This document shows, one piece after another, positions 49,192-58,144 of a stretch of 58,915 nucleotides of DNA; position 1 is the stretch's first letter; every line of letters starts with the position of its first letter. The stretch spans positions 1-58,915 of the forward strand of contig NZ_RDQF01000049.1 of assembly GCF_004114425.1 (NCBI RefSeq), given 5' to 3'. The notes beneath the pieces were generated by a model. It searched no databases. It saw only the letters and a program-made list of their open reading frames with translations, and was not told where the DNA came from. The stretch is from Bradyrhizobium vignae (lineage in GTDB: Bacteria; Pseudomonadota; Alphaproteobacteria; Rhizobiales; Xanthobacteraceae). Position numbers and translations under genes: made by a program.

Positions 49192-52041
49192 ATGACCGAG
49201 CCAGCCGGCGCTGCCACCCCCACATTATCGTTTGGGCCGTTCACCGTGACGCCGCATGAAAGGCTAGTGACGCGAGACGGTGTTACGGTGCCGCTGGGCG
49301 CGAAGGCTTTCGACGCGCTGATCGCGCTGATGTCGCGACCGAACGAGGTCGTCAGTAAATGGGATCTGATCGCGCAGGTTTGGCCCGGCATGAACGTCGA
49401 TGAAGCCAACCTGCGCTTTCATGTCGCAGCACTGCGCAAGGCGCTCGGCGACGGCAAGGATGGTGCCCGCTACATCACCACGCTGTCCGGCCGCGGCTAT
49501 TGCTTCGTGGCCCCGATCTCGCGCGGAGACATTCTGGCCCTGCGGCGCCCCGCGCCAGCGATGGAGCTGCCGCCCGTCAAGCTGCCGAACCGGCTGCAGC
49601 GCATGATCGGACGCGACGAGGTGGTTGCCGCCATCTCCGACAAGCTTCTCACCTCGCGCTTCGTCACGATCATCGGTGCTGGGGGCGTCGGCAAGACCGC
49701 AGTTGCGATCGCGATCGCGCACGACCTGCTCGAAACCTTCTCCGATGCCGCACATTTCGTCGATCTCGCCGCGCTCAGCGATCCCGATCTCGTGATCACG
49801 TCGATCCTGCTGATGCTGGGGCTGCCGGCCCAGAGCGACGATCCACTGCCCGCGCTACTGGCGCATCTGCGCGACAAGCGGATGCTGCTGATCCTTGACA
49901 ATTGCGAGCATGTGATCGGAGCGGCGGCGTCGCTGGCTGTGGAGATCTTCCATGCCGCGCCGCACGTCCATATCCTCGCCACCAGTCGCGAAGCCCTGCG
50001 CGTCGAGGGCGAGCAGGTCTATCGATTGGCGCCGCTCGCCGTTCCGCCCGAGGACTCTAGATTGACGGCTGCTGCAGCGCAGAGCTATCCCGCGCTCCAG
50101 CTCTTCCTCGAACGCGCTTCAGCCGGCGGCGCGCGGATCGTGCTCGACGATGCCAATGCCGCGATCGTCGCGCAGATCTGCCGCAAGCTCGACGGCATGG
50201 CATTGGCAATCGAGCTCGCCGCCGGCAGGGTCGAGGCCTACGGCCTGGCGCAGACGGCCGCCCTGCTCGACGACCGCCTGAATCTGCTCTGGCACGGACA
50301 GCGCACGGCGCCGCCCAGGCAGAAGACGTTGCAGGCCACGCTCGACTGGAGCTACGGACTGCTGTCGGATGTTGAACGGCTCGTGCTGCGCCGGCTCGCC
50401 GTCTTCGCCGGGCATTTCACCGTCGACGCAGCGCTCGAAGTGGTGCCAGACGAGCATGTTGGTCGCGGCAGGCTGTTCGATGCCGTCGACAGCCTCGTCG
50501 CCAAATCGATGGTCGCACCACGGCCGATCGGCGCCATGATGCGTTATCGGCTGCTCGACACCACGCGCGCGTATCTGCTCGAGCTCGAACCCTATGACGC
50601 GGCACTCGCCGCGCGTCACGCACTTTACTATCAGCGCTGGCTGGAACGGGCCGGCACGACATGGGCAATCGTGCCAAACGCCGACGAACGCGCCGTCCAT
50701 TTCTCCGCGCTTCACAACGTGCGCGCGGCGCTGGAGTGGTGCTTCGGCGCGGGCGGAGATGCCAGCATTGGCGTCGCGCTCGCCGCTGCGGCGGCGCCGA
50801 TCTTCCTCGCGATGTCCCTGCTGATTGAATGCCGGCGCTGGTCGGAACGGGCGCTGGTTGCGATCGATCGGGCCTCACGCGACAGCGGCGAGGAGATGCA
50901 CCTGCAGGCCGCCCTCGGCCTGACCCTGATGTTCACGCGGGGCGGCAGCGAAGCGGCGCGCAGCGCCTTGAGCCGCAGCCTTGCCATCGCGAGGGCTCGA
51001 GACGATGAGATCAACCAGCTCCAGCTGCTCGGGCGTATGCATATCTTCCATGAACGGATGGGCGAGTTCGATGCTGCGCTCAACTACGCGCAGCAGAGCG
51101 TCTCGGTCGCCAAGTCGCTGGGCGATGCTGCCTCGATCGCGCTCGCCCATTCGCTCCTCGGCGTCTCGCTGCATCTGGCCGGCGAGCACCGCGATGCGCT
51201 GAAGGTGGTCGAGCTCGCCTGGAACGGTCCGGGAACGGAACGGGTCAGCACGGTATATGGCTTCGATCATCGCAACCGCGCGGGCATCACGCTTGCGCGC
51301 GAGCTTTGGCTGCAGGGCAGTCCAGCGGACGCGCTGACACTGGCGCGACAAACTGTTGCGGAAGCCGCGCAAATGGACCACCCAATCACGCTCTGTATTG
51401 CGCTGATCTGGGCGGTATCGATCGATCTGTGGAGCGGTGATCTCGAGGGCGCGGAAGAAAACATCGACCGCTTCATTGCACATGCCCAATCGCGCTCGAT
51501 GGGACCTTATCTCGCCGTCGGCCGGGGCGTCAAAGGCGAGCTCGCGATCCGGCGCGGCGATGCCGCAGGCGGGGTCGAGACGATCAAGGCTTCCCTCCGC
51601 GAACTCCACGAGGCTGGCTACGAGCTGCTGACCACGACCTTCAACATCGCGTTGGCTCAGGGCTTGTTGAAGCTTGGACAAATAGAGCAGAGCGCAATCC
51701 TAGTCGATGATGCTATTCGCCTGGTCGAGCAAAGCGGTGATCACATCTACATGCCCGAGCTGCTGCGAATGAAGGGCAACGTCCAATTGCATATGCCGGA
51801 GCCGCGGATCGATGACGCGGAAGCTTGTCTACTGCAATCACTGAAGCTGAGTCGCAACAAGGGCGCGAAAGGGTGGGAACTGCGGTCGGCGATTGATCTT
51901 GCGCAGCTTCTCGCTGAACGGCGTCGTAGCAGGAACGCAAGGCTATTGCTCGAATCAGCGCTGGAGGGCTTTGCCGAAGGATCGGACACGGCGGATATCA
52001 GGAGCGCCGCTGACCTGCTGGGCAGGCTGGCGCGGGAGTAG
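49192..52041 (+). CDS. Large regulator: winged-helix DNA-binding, NB-ARC/AAA ATPase and TPR domains
   Basis: The 949-residue protein has an OmpR-type winged helix at residues about 8-107 (FGPFTVTPHERLVTRDGVTV, then FDALIALMSRP, LRFHVAALRKALGDG and ISGRGY-like LSGRGYCF). A STAND/NB-ARC ATPase follows with Walker A GAGGVGKT (162-169), Walker B MLLILDNCEH near 235, SREALRVEGEQVYRL and further NB-ARC motifs. The rest, about 470-940, is helical TPR-like repeat. Such signal-transduction ATPases bind a ligand with the TPR end and regulate transcription with the other. ATG 49192 follows an AAACCTAAG-type weak leader. It is divergent from ohr. Confidence 0.87.
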   Translation: MTEPAGAATPTLSFGPFTVTPHERLVTRDGVTVPLGAKAFDALIALMSRPNEVVSKWDLIAQVWPGMNVDEANLRFHVAALRKALGDGKDGARYITTLSGRGYCFVAPISRGDILALRRPAPAMELPPVKLPNRLQRMIGRDEVVAAISDKLLTSRFVTIIGAGGVGKTAVAIAIAHDLLETFSDAAHFVDLAALSDPDLVITSILLMLGLPAQSDDPLPALLAHLRDKRMLLILDNCEHVIGAAASLAVEIFHAAPHVHILATSREALRVEGEQVYRLAPLAVPPEDSRLTAAAAQSYPALQLFLERASAGGARIVLDDANAAIVAQICRKLDGMALAIELAAGRVEAYGLAQTAALLDDRLNLLWHGQRTAPPRQKTLQATLDWSYGLLSDVERLVLRRLAVFAGHFTVDAALEVVPDEHVGRGRLFDAVDSLVAKSMVAPRPIGAMMRYRLLDTTRAYLLELEPYDAALAARHALYYQRWLERAGTTWAIVPNADERAVHFSALHNVRAALEWCFGAGGDASIGVALAAAAAPIFLAMSLLIECRRWSERALVAIDRASRDSGEEMHLQAALGLTLMFTRGGSEAARSALSRSLAIARARDDEINQLQLLGRMHIFHERMGEFDAALNYAQQSVSVAKSLGDAASIALAHSLLGVSLHLAGEHRDALKVVELAWNGPGTERVSTVYGFDHRNRAGITLARELWLQGSPADALTLARQTVAEAAQMDHPITLCIALIWAVSIDLWSGDLEGAEENIDRFIAHAQSRSMGPYLAVGRGVKGELAIRRGDAAGGVETIKASLRELHEAGYELLTTTFNIALAQGLLKLGQIEQSAILVDDAIRLVEQSGDHIYMPELLRMKGNVQLHMPEPRIDDAEACLLQSLKLSRNKGAKGWELRSAIDLAQLLAERRRSRNARLLLESALEGFAEGSDTADIRSAADLLGRLARE

Positions 52042-52174
52042 TGAAGCGCCTCGTCGTTGGCCCAGCCGCCACGATGTGCGCGGGGACGATCACCGCTCAG
52101 CCTGGCATGGCCGAAAGCGGCAGCGCCTCGATGCTCGGCGTGGCTCGGGCAGCCTCAAGCGATCAACAAAATTG

Positions 52175-52384
52175 ATGCAGGCGCTAGTCGTGGTCTGCAC
52201 GCGATCGCAGCTCGGCAATAAGGCTGATATCGAGCGCGCCTTTGCGCATCTCATGTACGAGTCAGACCCGGAGAGCGGTTTCGCGGACGTTCAGGAGAAC
52301 ACCCAAAGCTCATACCAGGACTGGCTGAAGATCATTCGCGAGACGATCGGAATTCGCCGGATCGACGCGCTGACCGCGAAATAG
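52175..52384 (+). CDS. Small hypothetical protein
   Basis: A 69-residue product: ALVVVCTRSQLGNKADIERA, then FAHLMYESDPESGFADVQEN, then YQDWLKIIRETIGIRRIDAL. Coding character is strong and the sequence does not look like a shadow. A longer frame extends upstream but is antisense-like. Function unknown; no motif. Confidence 0.5.
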   Translation: MQALVVVCTRSQLGNKADIERAFAHLMYESDPESGFADVQENTQSSYQDWLKIIRETIGIRRIDALTAK

Positions 52385-52482
52385 TTGCTACAGGGCTTGG
52401 CGGGAGCCGGCTTCGCCCGGCGAGGAGCCGCGGGTGCGTCGTGCCTACGGCTGCATCCAGATGATCAAGATTCTGCTCGGCT

Positions 52483-52686
52483 ATGACTCACGTACACCGC
52501 GATTTCATAGTAGGCTGCTTGTTGATCTCGCCTATCGTCGCGTTCGGAGTAATGGCGCTGCTGCTTTTGCTGCTATTGCGGCCGCTATTATCCGGGCTGG
52601 GATTTGAACGGCTATTCAGCAATCCGCCACTCGCCGAGTTCTGTCTATACATCACGATGTTCGGATTGCTTGTGCTGTTCTTCTAG
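52483..52686 (+). CDS. DUF1656-family small membrane protein (AaeX-like)
   Basis: The 67-residue protein has two hydrophobic segments (LLISPIVAFGVMALLLLLLL and FCLYITMFGLLVLFF) joined by a basic turn, typical of the DUF1656 family that accompanies HlyD-type AaeA and FUSC/AaeB aromatic-acid efflux proteins. It starts just before the HlyD gene. No AaeB/FUSC gene is present. Confidence 0.75.
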   Translation: MTHVHRDFIVGCLLISPIVAFGVMALLLLLLLRPLLSGLGFERLFSNPPLAEFCLYITMFGLLVLFF

Positions 52687-52695
52687 GAAATCTCC

Positions 52696-54057
52696 ATGGA
52701 AGCTGCTGCTCCTAAAAAACCCGACAGCCCTCGCGACGAGGATCGCCGAGCCGGCTCTTTCAACGGTCCCACGGAAACAGGTCCGGATCCTGACATGTCG
52801 CCAGCTGCGACGCGGGATGGCATCAATCTGTGCGCTGAGAGCGAGAATGAAACTTGGCGAGTGGTGGATGCCGAGCCCATGCTGCACGACGAGGTCAGAC
52901 GGATCTTCGTCTCAGCATGTAGGCGAGTAGCCACGTTCATATTGGTGTTGATCGCAATCTTTATCTCTTTAGTCGCATGGCACTACTACGTGACCGCTCC
53001 TTGGACCCGAAACGGAAGCGTCCGCGTCCAAGTCGCAAACGTGGCGCCGCAGATCTCTGGGAAAATCGTCTCAGTCCAGGTGGCAGATAACCAGTTCGTC
53101 CACCGAGGTGACGTTCTTTACGTCATCGATCCTTTCGATTTCGACATAGCCGTGCGCACGACCCGGTCATTGGTTGAACAAAGAGCTGCGGACCTAGAAG
53201 TCAAACAGGCAGAAGCAGCCAGACGGCAAAATCTGTCGAGCTTGGCCACGACGCCTGAGCAGCAGCAGATCTATGCGGGGAGTGCAGCGGAGGCAAAGGC
53301 GGCGTACGACGCCGCTCAGCACCAGTTGGCCCAGGCAGAACTGAACCTCCGACGTACTAAAGTGCTGAGTCCCGTCGACGGCTATGTCACCAACCTCCTG
53401 CTGCGGGCCGGAGACTAGGCAGTCGCCGGCGCAAGCAATATCTCGGTGATCGATGCGAACAGCTTTTGGATAGACGGCTATTTCGAAGAGACGAAGATGG
53501 CACGTGTCTGCATCGGGGAGCGGCTAGAAGCTCACCTTATGGGATACGCGCAGCCGATTCTGGGTCATGTGAAGACCATCACTCGAGGTATCAGCGTTTC
53601 GAATGCGGCAAGCGGACCGCAGGGATTGCCGAACGTAGACCCGATCTACACGTGGGTACGCCTAGCACAGCGAGTACCGGTCCGCGTTGCCATCGACCAG
53701 GTCCCCGAAGGTGTACCGCTCATCTCCGGTATGACGGCCACCGTTACGGTTTTGGATTCGACCCCCGAGGATCGCGCGGATTTGTTCGGGCGAGCGCGGG
53801 CTATTATCCTTAGTCCGCTAACAGAGTTGTCGGGCGAAGCTCGCATTGCGCGGACAGATTGCCTTCGATCTGGGTCCAGTGCGTCCGGTGAAGTGGACGC
53901 AATTCCGTACTCGAAGGTGGCTCCTGTACCGTCTCCGGAAACGGTCGAACCTGGCCTCGCTCCGGGTATTGACGTTTCTCCACGTCTTTCTGGATCAGCT
54001 GACCCGGCAGGCCGATCTCTGTGCGCCGGCCCTCTCGTAAACTTGATGAAATTATGA
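52696..54057 (+). pseudogene. HlyD/AaeA-type efflux adaptor interrupted by TAG
   Basis: The first 240 codons form a membrane-fusion protein: a hydrophobic segment (VATFILVLIAIFISLVAWHY), then NVAPQISGKIVSVQVADNQF, HRGDVLYVIDPFDF, a coiled-coil and VLSPVDGYVTNLLLRAGD. TAG at 53416-53418 follows. The same frame continues AVAGASNISVIDANSFWIDG, then YFEETKMARV and a barrel region to 54057. AaeA-like proteins have Tyr at the TAG position (GDYA). The C-terminus after about 53850 is unusual. The gene is inactive unless TAG is read. Confidence 0.78.
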
Positions 54058-54129
54058 TCGTCATTGCATTGATCGAACGAGGCTTCGCAACCAAATGATT
54101 AGTCAGCATGTTCGACAAAGGAGAACCCG

Positions 54130-54276
54130 ATGACCACGCAACTTGCCAAGTCCCATCGCTACGAGCTGGTGCACGGTGAGGATAGCGACTTCATTGCCTA
54201 TCAGCTACATTTCGGCGATGGCGTCTGGCGAACGGTTTCGACATGGATGATTCCGCGTACGACGTTTGCTGCATAA
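54130..54276 (+). CDS. Small hypothetical protein
   Basis: A 48-codon frame behind CAAAGGAGAACCC: MTTQLAKSHRYELVHGEDSD, then FIAYQLHFGDGVWRTVSTWM. A strong ribosome-binding site supports it. The end may be shortened by a frameshift. No family known. Confidence 0.5.
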   Translation: MTTQLAKSHRYELVHGEDSDFIAYQLHFGDGVWRTVSTWMIPRTTFAA

Positions 54277-54536
54277 CGCAGGAGTCTCTTCTCGTCACGA
54301 GAACTCGTGGAAATGCTCTGCATGAGCGCACAAGCGGAAGTTATGAACGCATCTTAGGCATCGTCATCGATATGGCCGAAGTGGCGAAGGAAACTGATCG
54401 CTTGCCCAGGGGATCGCCCAGGACGCGTTCTGATCCCGGTCGGTTCGGCTCTTTTATTTGACGCGGGTTCGTATCAACCAAGTCCGTCGTGGCGACCCGC
54501 ATTGGGATGATGAAGCAAGCCAGCAAGGAGGCCAAA

Positions 54537-54993
54537 ATGCCAACATATGTGTGCTCACTCGCGGAAGGCTTCGTGAACGACAGCCAAAAAGCCGCGATCG
54601 CCGAGGCCGTGACACGGATTCACAGAGGAGACCGGCGCGCCAAGTTACTTTGTACAGGTCGTCATCGAGGAAAAGAAACCTGCTGATCGTTTCCTTGGCG
54701 GTTCGCGCGCCGCAGGACAGATCTGGATCCGAGGCGATATCCGAGCTGGCCGAACCCAAGCTCAGCGGAAGGCGATGATGTTGCGCATAATGAAGGAGGT
54801 TGCGCGGATCACCAATGCAAAGGAGGAGGAGATCTGGGTTTACCTCTGCAATCTGGAGCCGACGGATATGCTGGAATACGGTCACGTGCTGCCGCAGCCG
54901 CGTGAAGAGGCCGATTGGTTTAACCGGCTACCGAAGCCGCTGCAGGATTACCTGGCGCAGCTTGGGACAACCAAGGACACGTTTACTCTTTGA
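54537..54993 (+). pseudogene. Tautomerase-superfamily (cis-CaaD-like) protein, frameshifted
   Basis: AAGGAGGCCAAA precedes ATG 54537, which opens MPTYVCSLAEGFVNDSQKAA, then IAEAVTRIH. Pro1 is the catalytic base of tautomerases. Near 54624 one base is lost or gained, after which the neighbouring frame continues EETGAPSYFVQVVIEEKKPA, then DRFLGGSRAAGQIWIRGDIR, and the C-terminal half WVYLCNLEPTDMLEYGHVLP to 54993. The complete length would be about 151 residues, matching the Tautomerase_3 (cis-3-chloroacrylic acid dehalogenase-like) group. Confidence 0.72.
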
Positions 54994-55168
54994 CCGATGT
55001 GCTATTCCGGATCGACCGTGCGCGCTACGAGCTCGCACTTAAGCCGACACAACCAGAGCAGCGTATTGGGCCAACCGAGGGTTGGTTTTCTAGTCGATCT
55101 GCATCCGCTATCTGCTCCTCGCCCGCGGGTGTCATTCCTTTCCATCCCTCCGGTTCCGCATAGCGCTG

Positions 55169-55444
55169 ATGATTGAACAACTACATCTCGAAGATTGGGC
55201 GTGGCAACTTTCGACAGAAGTGTACCGTCTCAATCTGTATAGCCACCTTACGAGACAAACAGAGGTAAATCGAACATCGGTCACCGAAGCAGAGTTGGCC
55301 GAAGCAATCCGCGACAGTTTCACTCAAGTGAACGAGGCTGCCTACCGCGAAATGGTCCAGTTGGCGACGGAGGCGGCGCTCGAAACCTATGATCGGGTCG
55401 TATCGTCCATTATAAAACGTTCACGTGTTCAGCTACGTAGCTGA
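55169..55444 (+). CDS. Hypothetical protein
   Basis: A 91-residue helical, charged product (IEQLHLEDWAWQLSTEVYRL, then VTEAELAEAIRDSFTQVNEA, then MVQLATEAALETYDRVVSSI). Coding character is good; no family known. A separate frame at 55425-55790 could not be supported. Confidence 0.5.
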   Translation: MIEQLHLEDWAWQLSTEVYRLNLYSHLTRQTEVNRTSVTEAELAEAIRDSFTQVNEAAYREMVQLATEAALETYDRVVSSIIKRSRVQLRS

Positions 55445-55861
55445 ACTCTCCTCTTTGCACGCTCAGAAGTCCCAGGCTCAACTCGATGGCGCACGTTCCC
55501 GTTGCGGCGGGGATGCACATCAGCTTTGGGGTATGGCTGCGGTGCAGGCCGGCGCTTACATCAACGTTCTCTTCACTGTCGATATCATCGTCATTGGTGT
55601 GAATCGGCGAGGGGTCCCGACGCCGATCGGCAGGATAAGCCTCTGCTTCACATCACATTGGACGGGTCATGCTTCGGTGCCGATTCACAGCGATGGCAGC
55701 ATCGTCGACCAGCGGGCCGACATCGTCGCGGATGAGCCGCCCGGTCCGATCGGTTTGGGTGCCCGTCGCTGCGAAGATCGGAGCCCCTAGCTCAACTCCC
55801 TTTCGGCTTGGGCCGTCGACTTCTTGGGATCACGGCTTTATGGCCGCCGCCACCAGACCTG
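55445..55861. other. Intergenic stretch without a supported gene
   Basis: About 415 bases. Plus-strand frames include a hydrophobic patch (YINVLFTVDIIVIGVNRRG) but no start context. Probably degenerate sequence or the region behind the broken DUF3883 gene. Confidence 0.35.
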
Positions 55862-56734
55862 TCACCTGGGCACGGCCACGTACTTGTCCGGAATGAGCAA
55901 CAGGCCGGCGTCGAGCGGCGGCTTGATGTCGAACATCTCGGCGCCGTTTTCGAAGTGGAAGACCCTCCGGATGCGGTAGGTCGACGGATTCTGGGCGGCA
56001 ACTTCGTACTGGCGGGACAGCCAGAACCGCGTCCGCGCATGCCCGTTGGTGGTCTTGGTCTCGAGAAGGCTCTCCTCACCGTCCGGTTCGAAGGACCGAA
56101 TGTCGTAGCCCTTATCGTCTTCGCCGCGATCCGCGGGCCAATCCATCTCCTTGGCCAGGTCACGACGGCCAGCCTGGCAGAGCCGGTCGTACTCGAACTT
56201 GAATACCATCTCCTCGCCGGCGCGCCCCAGCGAGCGGTTGAAATCGTCCCTGGCTGCCGGATCGTACTTGCCGAGCAGCCGCCGGAGCACGGGCTGGCGG
56301 TCCTGCGGGTCCGAGTTCAAAAGCGCGGGCGGAGGCACCAGGGCCGGCCCTTCCGCCGACGTGAAGCGCGGCTTCACCGACACCGGGTCCGTCAGAATCG
56401 GATGTAAGCCCAACTAGACCTCGACGGACTGCACCAGGGAGTCCTGATAGTTGTGGGCCGGCAATAGGCCCGGGATCCAGGCGATCCCGAGCTCCTCCAG
56501 GACAGTCGACACGTTGCGGAGCTTCCACTCTATCGACTTCTCGGACCGTCCTACCTCCCGCCCCAGCCGCCGGTAAAGTTCGGCCTTGTTGATCTTGTTG
56601 CCGACGCGCTCGCGCTCGAGCATCAGGAAATAGTTGGCGACCACGACGGCGACCTGCTCGGCCGTCCAGTCGGTCCCCTTGGTTCCCGGCGCTGTACCAT
56701 CGGCGTCCACAGGTCGCTGTCCCTGTTCGCACAT
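55862..56734 (-). pseudogene. DUF3883 nuclease-like protein interrupted by TAG
   Basis: The first part (56734 to 56414) reads WTAEQVAVVVANYFLMLERE, then GREVGRSEKSIEWKLRNVST, then WIPGLLPAHNYQDSLVQSVE, a typical N-terminal module. TAG at 56414-56416 is followed in the same frame by LGLHPILTDPVSVK and the DUF3883 domain: FEYDRLCQAGRRDLAKEMDW, then GYDIRSFEPDGEESLLETKT, then TRFWLSRQYEVAAQNPSTYR. ETK is a likely ExK site of a PD-(D/E)XK-like fold. DUF3883 proteins occur in restriction and defence contexts; here there is no partner gene. Without TAG the product is about 290 residues, the usual size. Confidence 0.75.
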
Positions 56735-56969
56735 GGAATCCTAGCAGGCAGCAGCCGATCCGTCCGCAAAGACGTAATCGGACACTGGAAGGGTTTGAAG
56801 CGAAGGCTGGTCAGGACTTCCGGTTTGCCCCGTTCAAATCCTGAATTCTCGGGCGAATGGAAAAGATCGTTGCGACCTCGCGGTTCATCATGGCGAAGTG
56901 GAGATCGCGCCATGCGGCATTTTCTCGAGAAATTGTATTGGCAAAACCTGCGTGCCAGCGCCAGGGGGC

Positions 56970-57227
56970 ATGAGCAGGTGGTCCTACGTGCTGCTGGCGG
57001 GCATGGTCGCGTTGCTGATCGTCTCCGTCGTGATGGCGACGCTGGGTTGGAATGCCTCCGATGGCACCGACGTGCCGCCGATCGGATATGCCGCGATGGC
57101 GGCCGGCATCCTGTTCTCGCTGCTTTTCAGCGTGGGGTTGATGGCGCTGGCGTTCTACTCCAGCCGCGCCGGCTATGACGAGCGGGCAAAGGTGATCGTG
57201 CGGGAGCGTGACAAGACCTCTGAATGA
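56970..57227 (+). CDS. Small two-pass membrane protein
   Basis: The 85-residue product has two hydrophobic segments (WSYVLLAGMVALLIVSVVMA and AMAAGILFSLLFSVGLMALA) and a charged tail. CAGGGGGC precedes ATG 56970; the upstream extension is not hydrophobic or typical. Function unknown. Confidence 0.6.
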   Translation: MSRWSYVLLAGMVALLIVSVVMATLGWNASDGTDVPPIGYAAMAAGILFSLLFSVGLMALAFYSSRAGYDERAKVIVRERDKTSE

Positions 57228-57363
57228 GCGGTGCCGCCAACACGTTTCGGGGAGTTTGGCGAACCGCCGACACAACTCCGTGACTCCGCGTAACAACGCC
57301 CCTGCATTTTCGAATTTTATGTCGAGCCACGAAGATTGGCCTTGTCATGAAAAGGAGAATGCA

Positions 57364-58143
57364 ATGACGATGACCAGACGCACATTCGCCGCCGCGCTTG
57401 TCGCAGGGAGCGCGGCCTCGCTGATGGCCAAACGCGGCTTCGCCGCAGGCACAACTCCACTTAAAGCCCGCAATGTCGTGCTGGTGCACGGCTTGTTCGC
57501 CGACGGCTCGTGCTGGCTGGAGGTGATTCCGCGCCTGCAGGCCGCAGGCCTCAACGTCACCGCCGTGCAGAACCCGCTGACTACGCTGTCCGAGGCGGTA
57601 ACCTCTGCCGAGCGCGTACTGGCAAGGCAGGACGGTCCGACGGTGCTGGTCGGCCATTCCTTCTCCGGCATGATCGTCACCGAAGCCGGCGTGCATCCGA
57701 ACATCTCGGCGCTGGTCTATGTGGCGGCGCGCGCGCCCGATGCGGGCGAGGATTACACCGGGCTGGCCAAGACTTTTCCGACGCCGCCGGCGAGCGCGGG
57801 AATCGTTTTCGATGGTGACGAGGGCCGCCTGTCGGAAGAAGCCTTCCTGCACGATTTCGCCGGCGACCTGCCGCCTGCGAAAGCAAGAGTGCTCTATGCG
57901 GTGCAGGAGCCGTTCCACAAGGCGCTGCTCACGGGCAAGACCGCCAATGCGGCCTGGCGCTCGAAGCCGAGCTTCTATGCGGTCTCGACCGAAGACCGCA
58001 CCATCAATCCGGACCTCCAGCGCTTCATGGCCAAGCGCATGGGCGCAAATACCATCGAGGTGAAAGGCAGCCATCTCGCGCTGATCTCGCACGCCGACGA
58101 AATCGCGGGGTTGATCCTGGAGGCGGCGCAGGTGGGGGCGTAA
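57364..58143 (+). CDS. Tat-exported alpha/beta hydrolase (esterase-like)
   Basis: The 259-residue product has a Tat signal (TMTRRTFAAALVAGSAASL), the oxyanion HGLFADGS, a Ser nucleophile in GHSFSGM, and the catalytic His in KGSHLALISHADE. The family includes pyrethroid hydrolases and salicylate/polyneuridine-type esterases acting on small esters. AAAGGAG precedes ATG 57364. It precedes the broken AraC gene by one base, presumably a former regulator. Confidence 0.85.
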   Translation: MTMTRRTFAAALVAGSAASLMAKRGFAAGTTPLKARNVVLVHGLFADGSCWLEVIPRLQAAGLNVTAVQNPLTTLSEAVTSAERVLARQDGPTVLVGHSFSGMIVTEAGVHPNISALVYVAARAPDAGEDYTGLAKTFPTPPASAGIVFDGDEGRLSEEAFLHDFAGDLPPAKARVLYAVQEPFHKALLTGKTANAAWRSKPSFYAVSTEDRTINPDLQRFMAKRMGANTIEVKGSHLALISHADEIAGLILEAAQVGA

Positions 58144-58144
58144 C

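Noticed and set aside
53846..54040. Plus-strand frame overlapping the HlyD C-terminus
   Set aside because: Overlaps the HlyD frame and shows no FUSC or other transporter features.
54243..54461. Plus-strand frame of 72 codons
   Set aside because: Overlaps the better supported small gene at 54130 and lacks a ribosome-binding site; might be its shifted continuation.
55425..55790. Plus-strand frame of 121 codons
   Set aside because: Hydrophobic patch only, start overlaps the end of the previous gene, no family.
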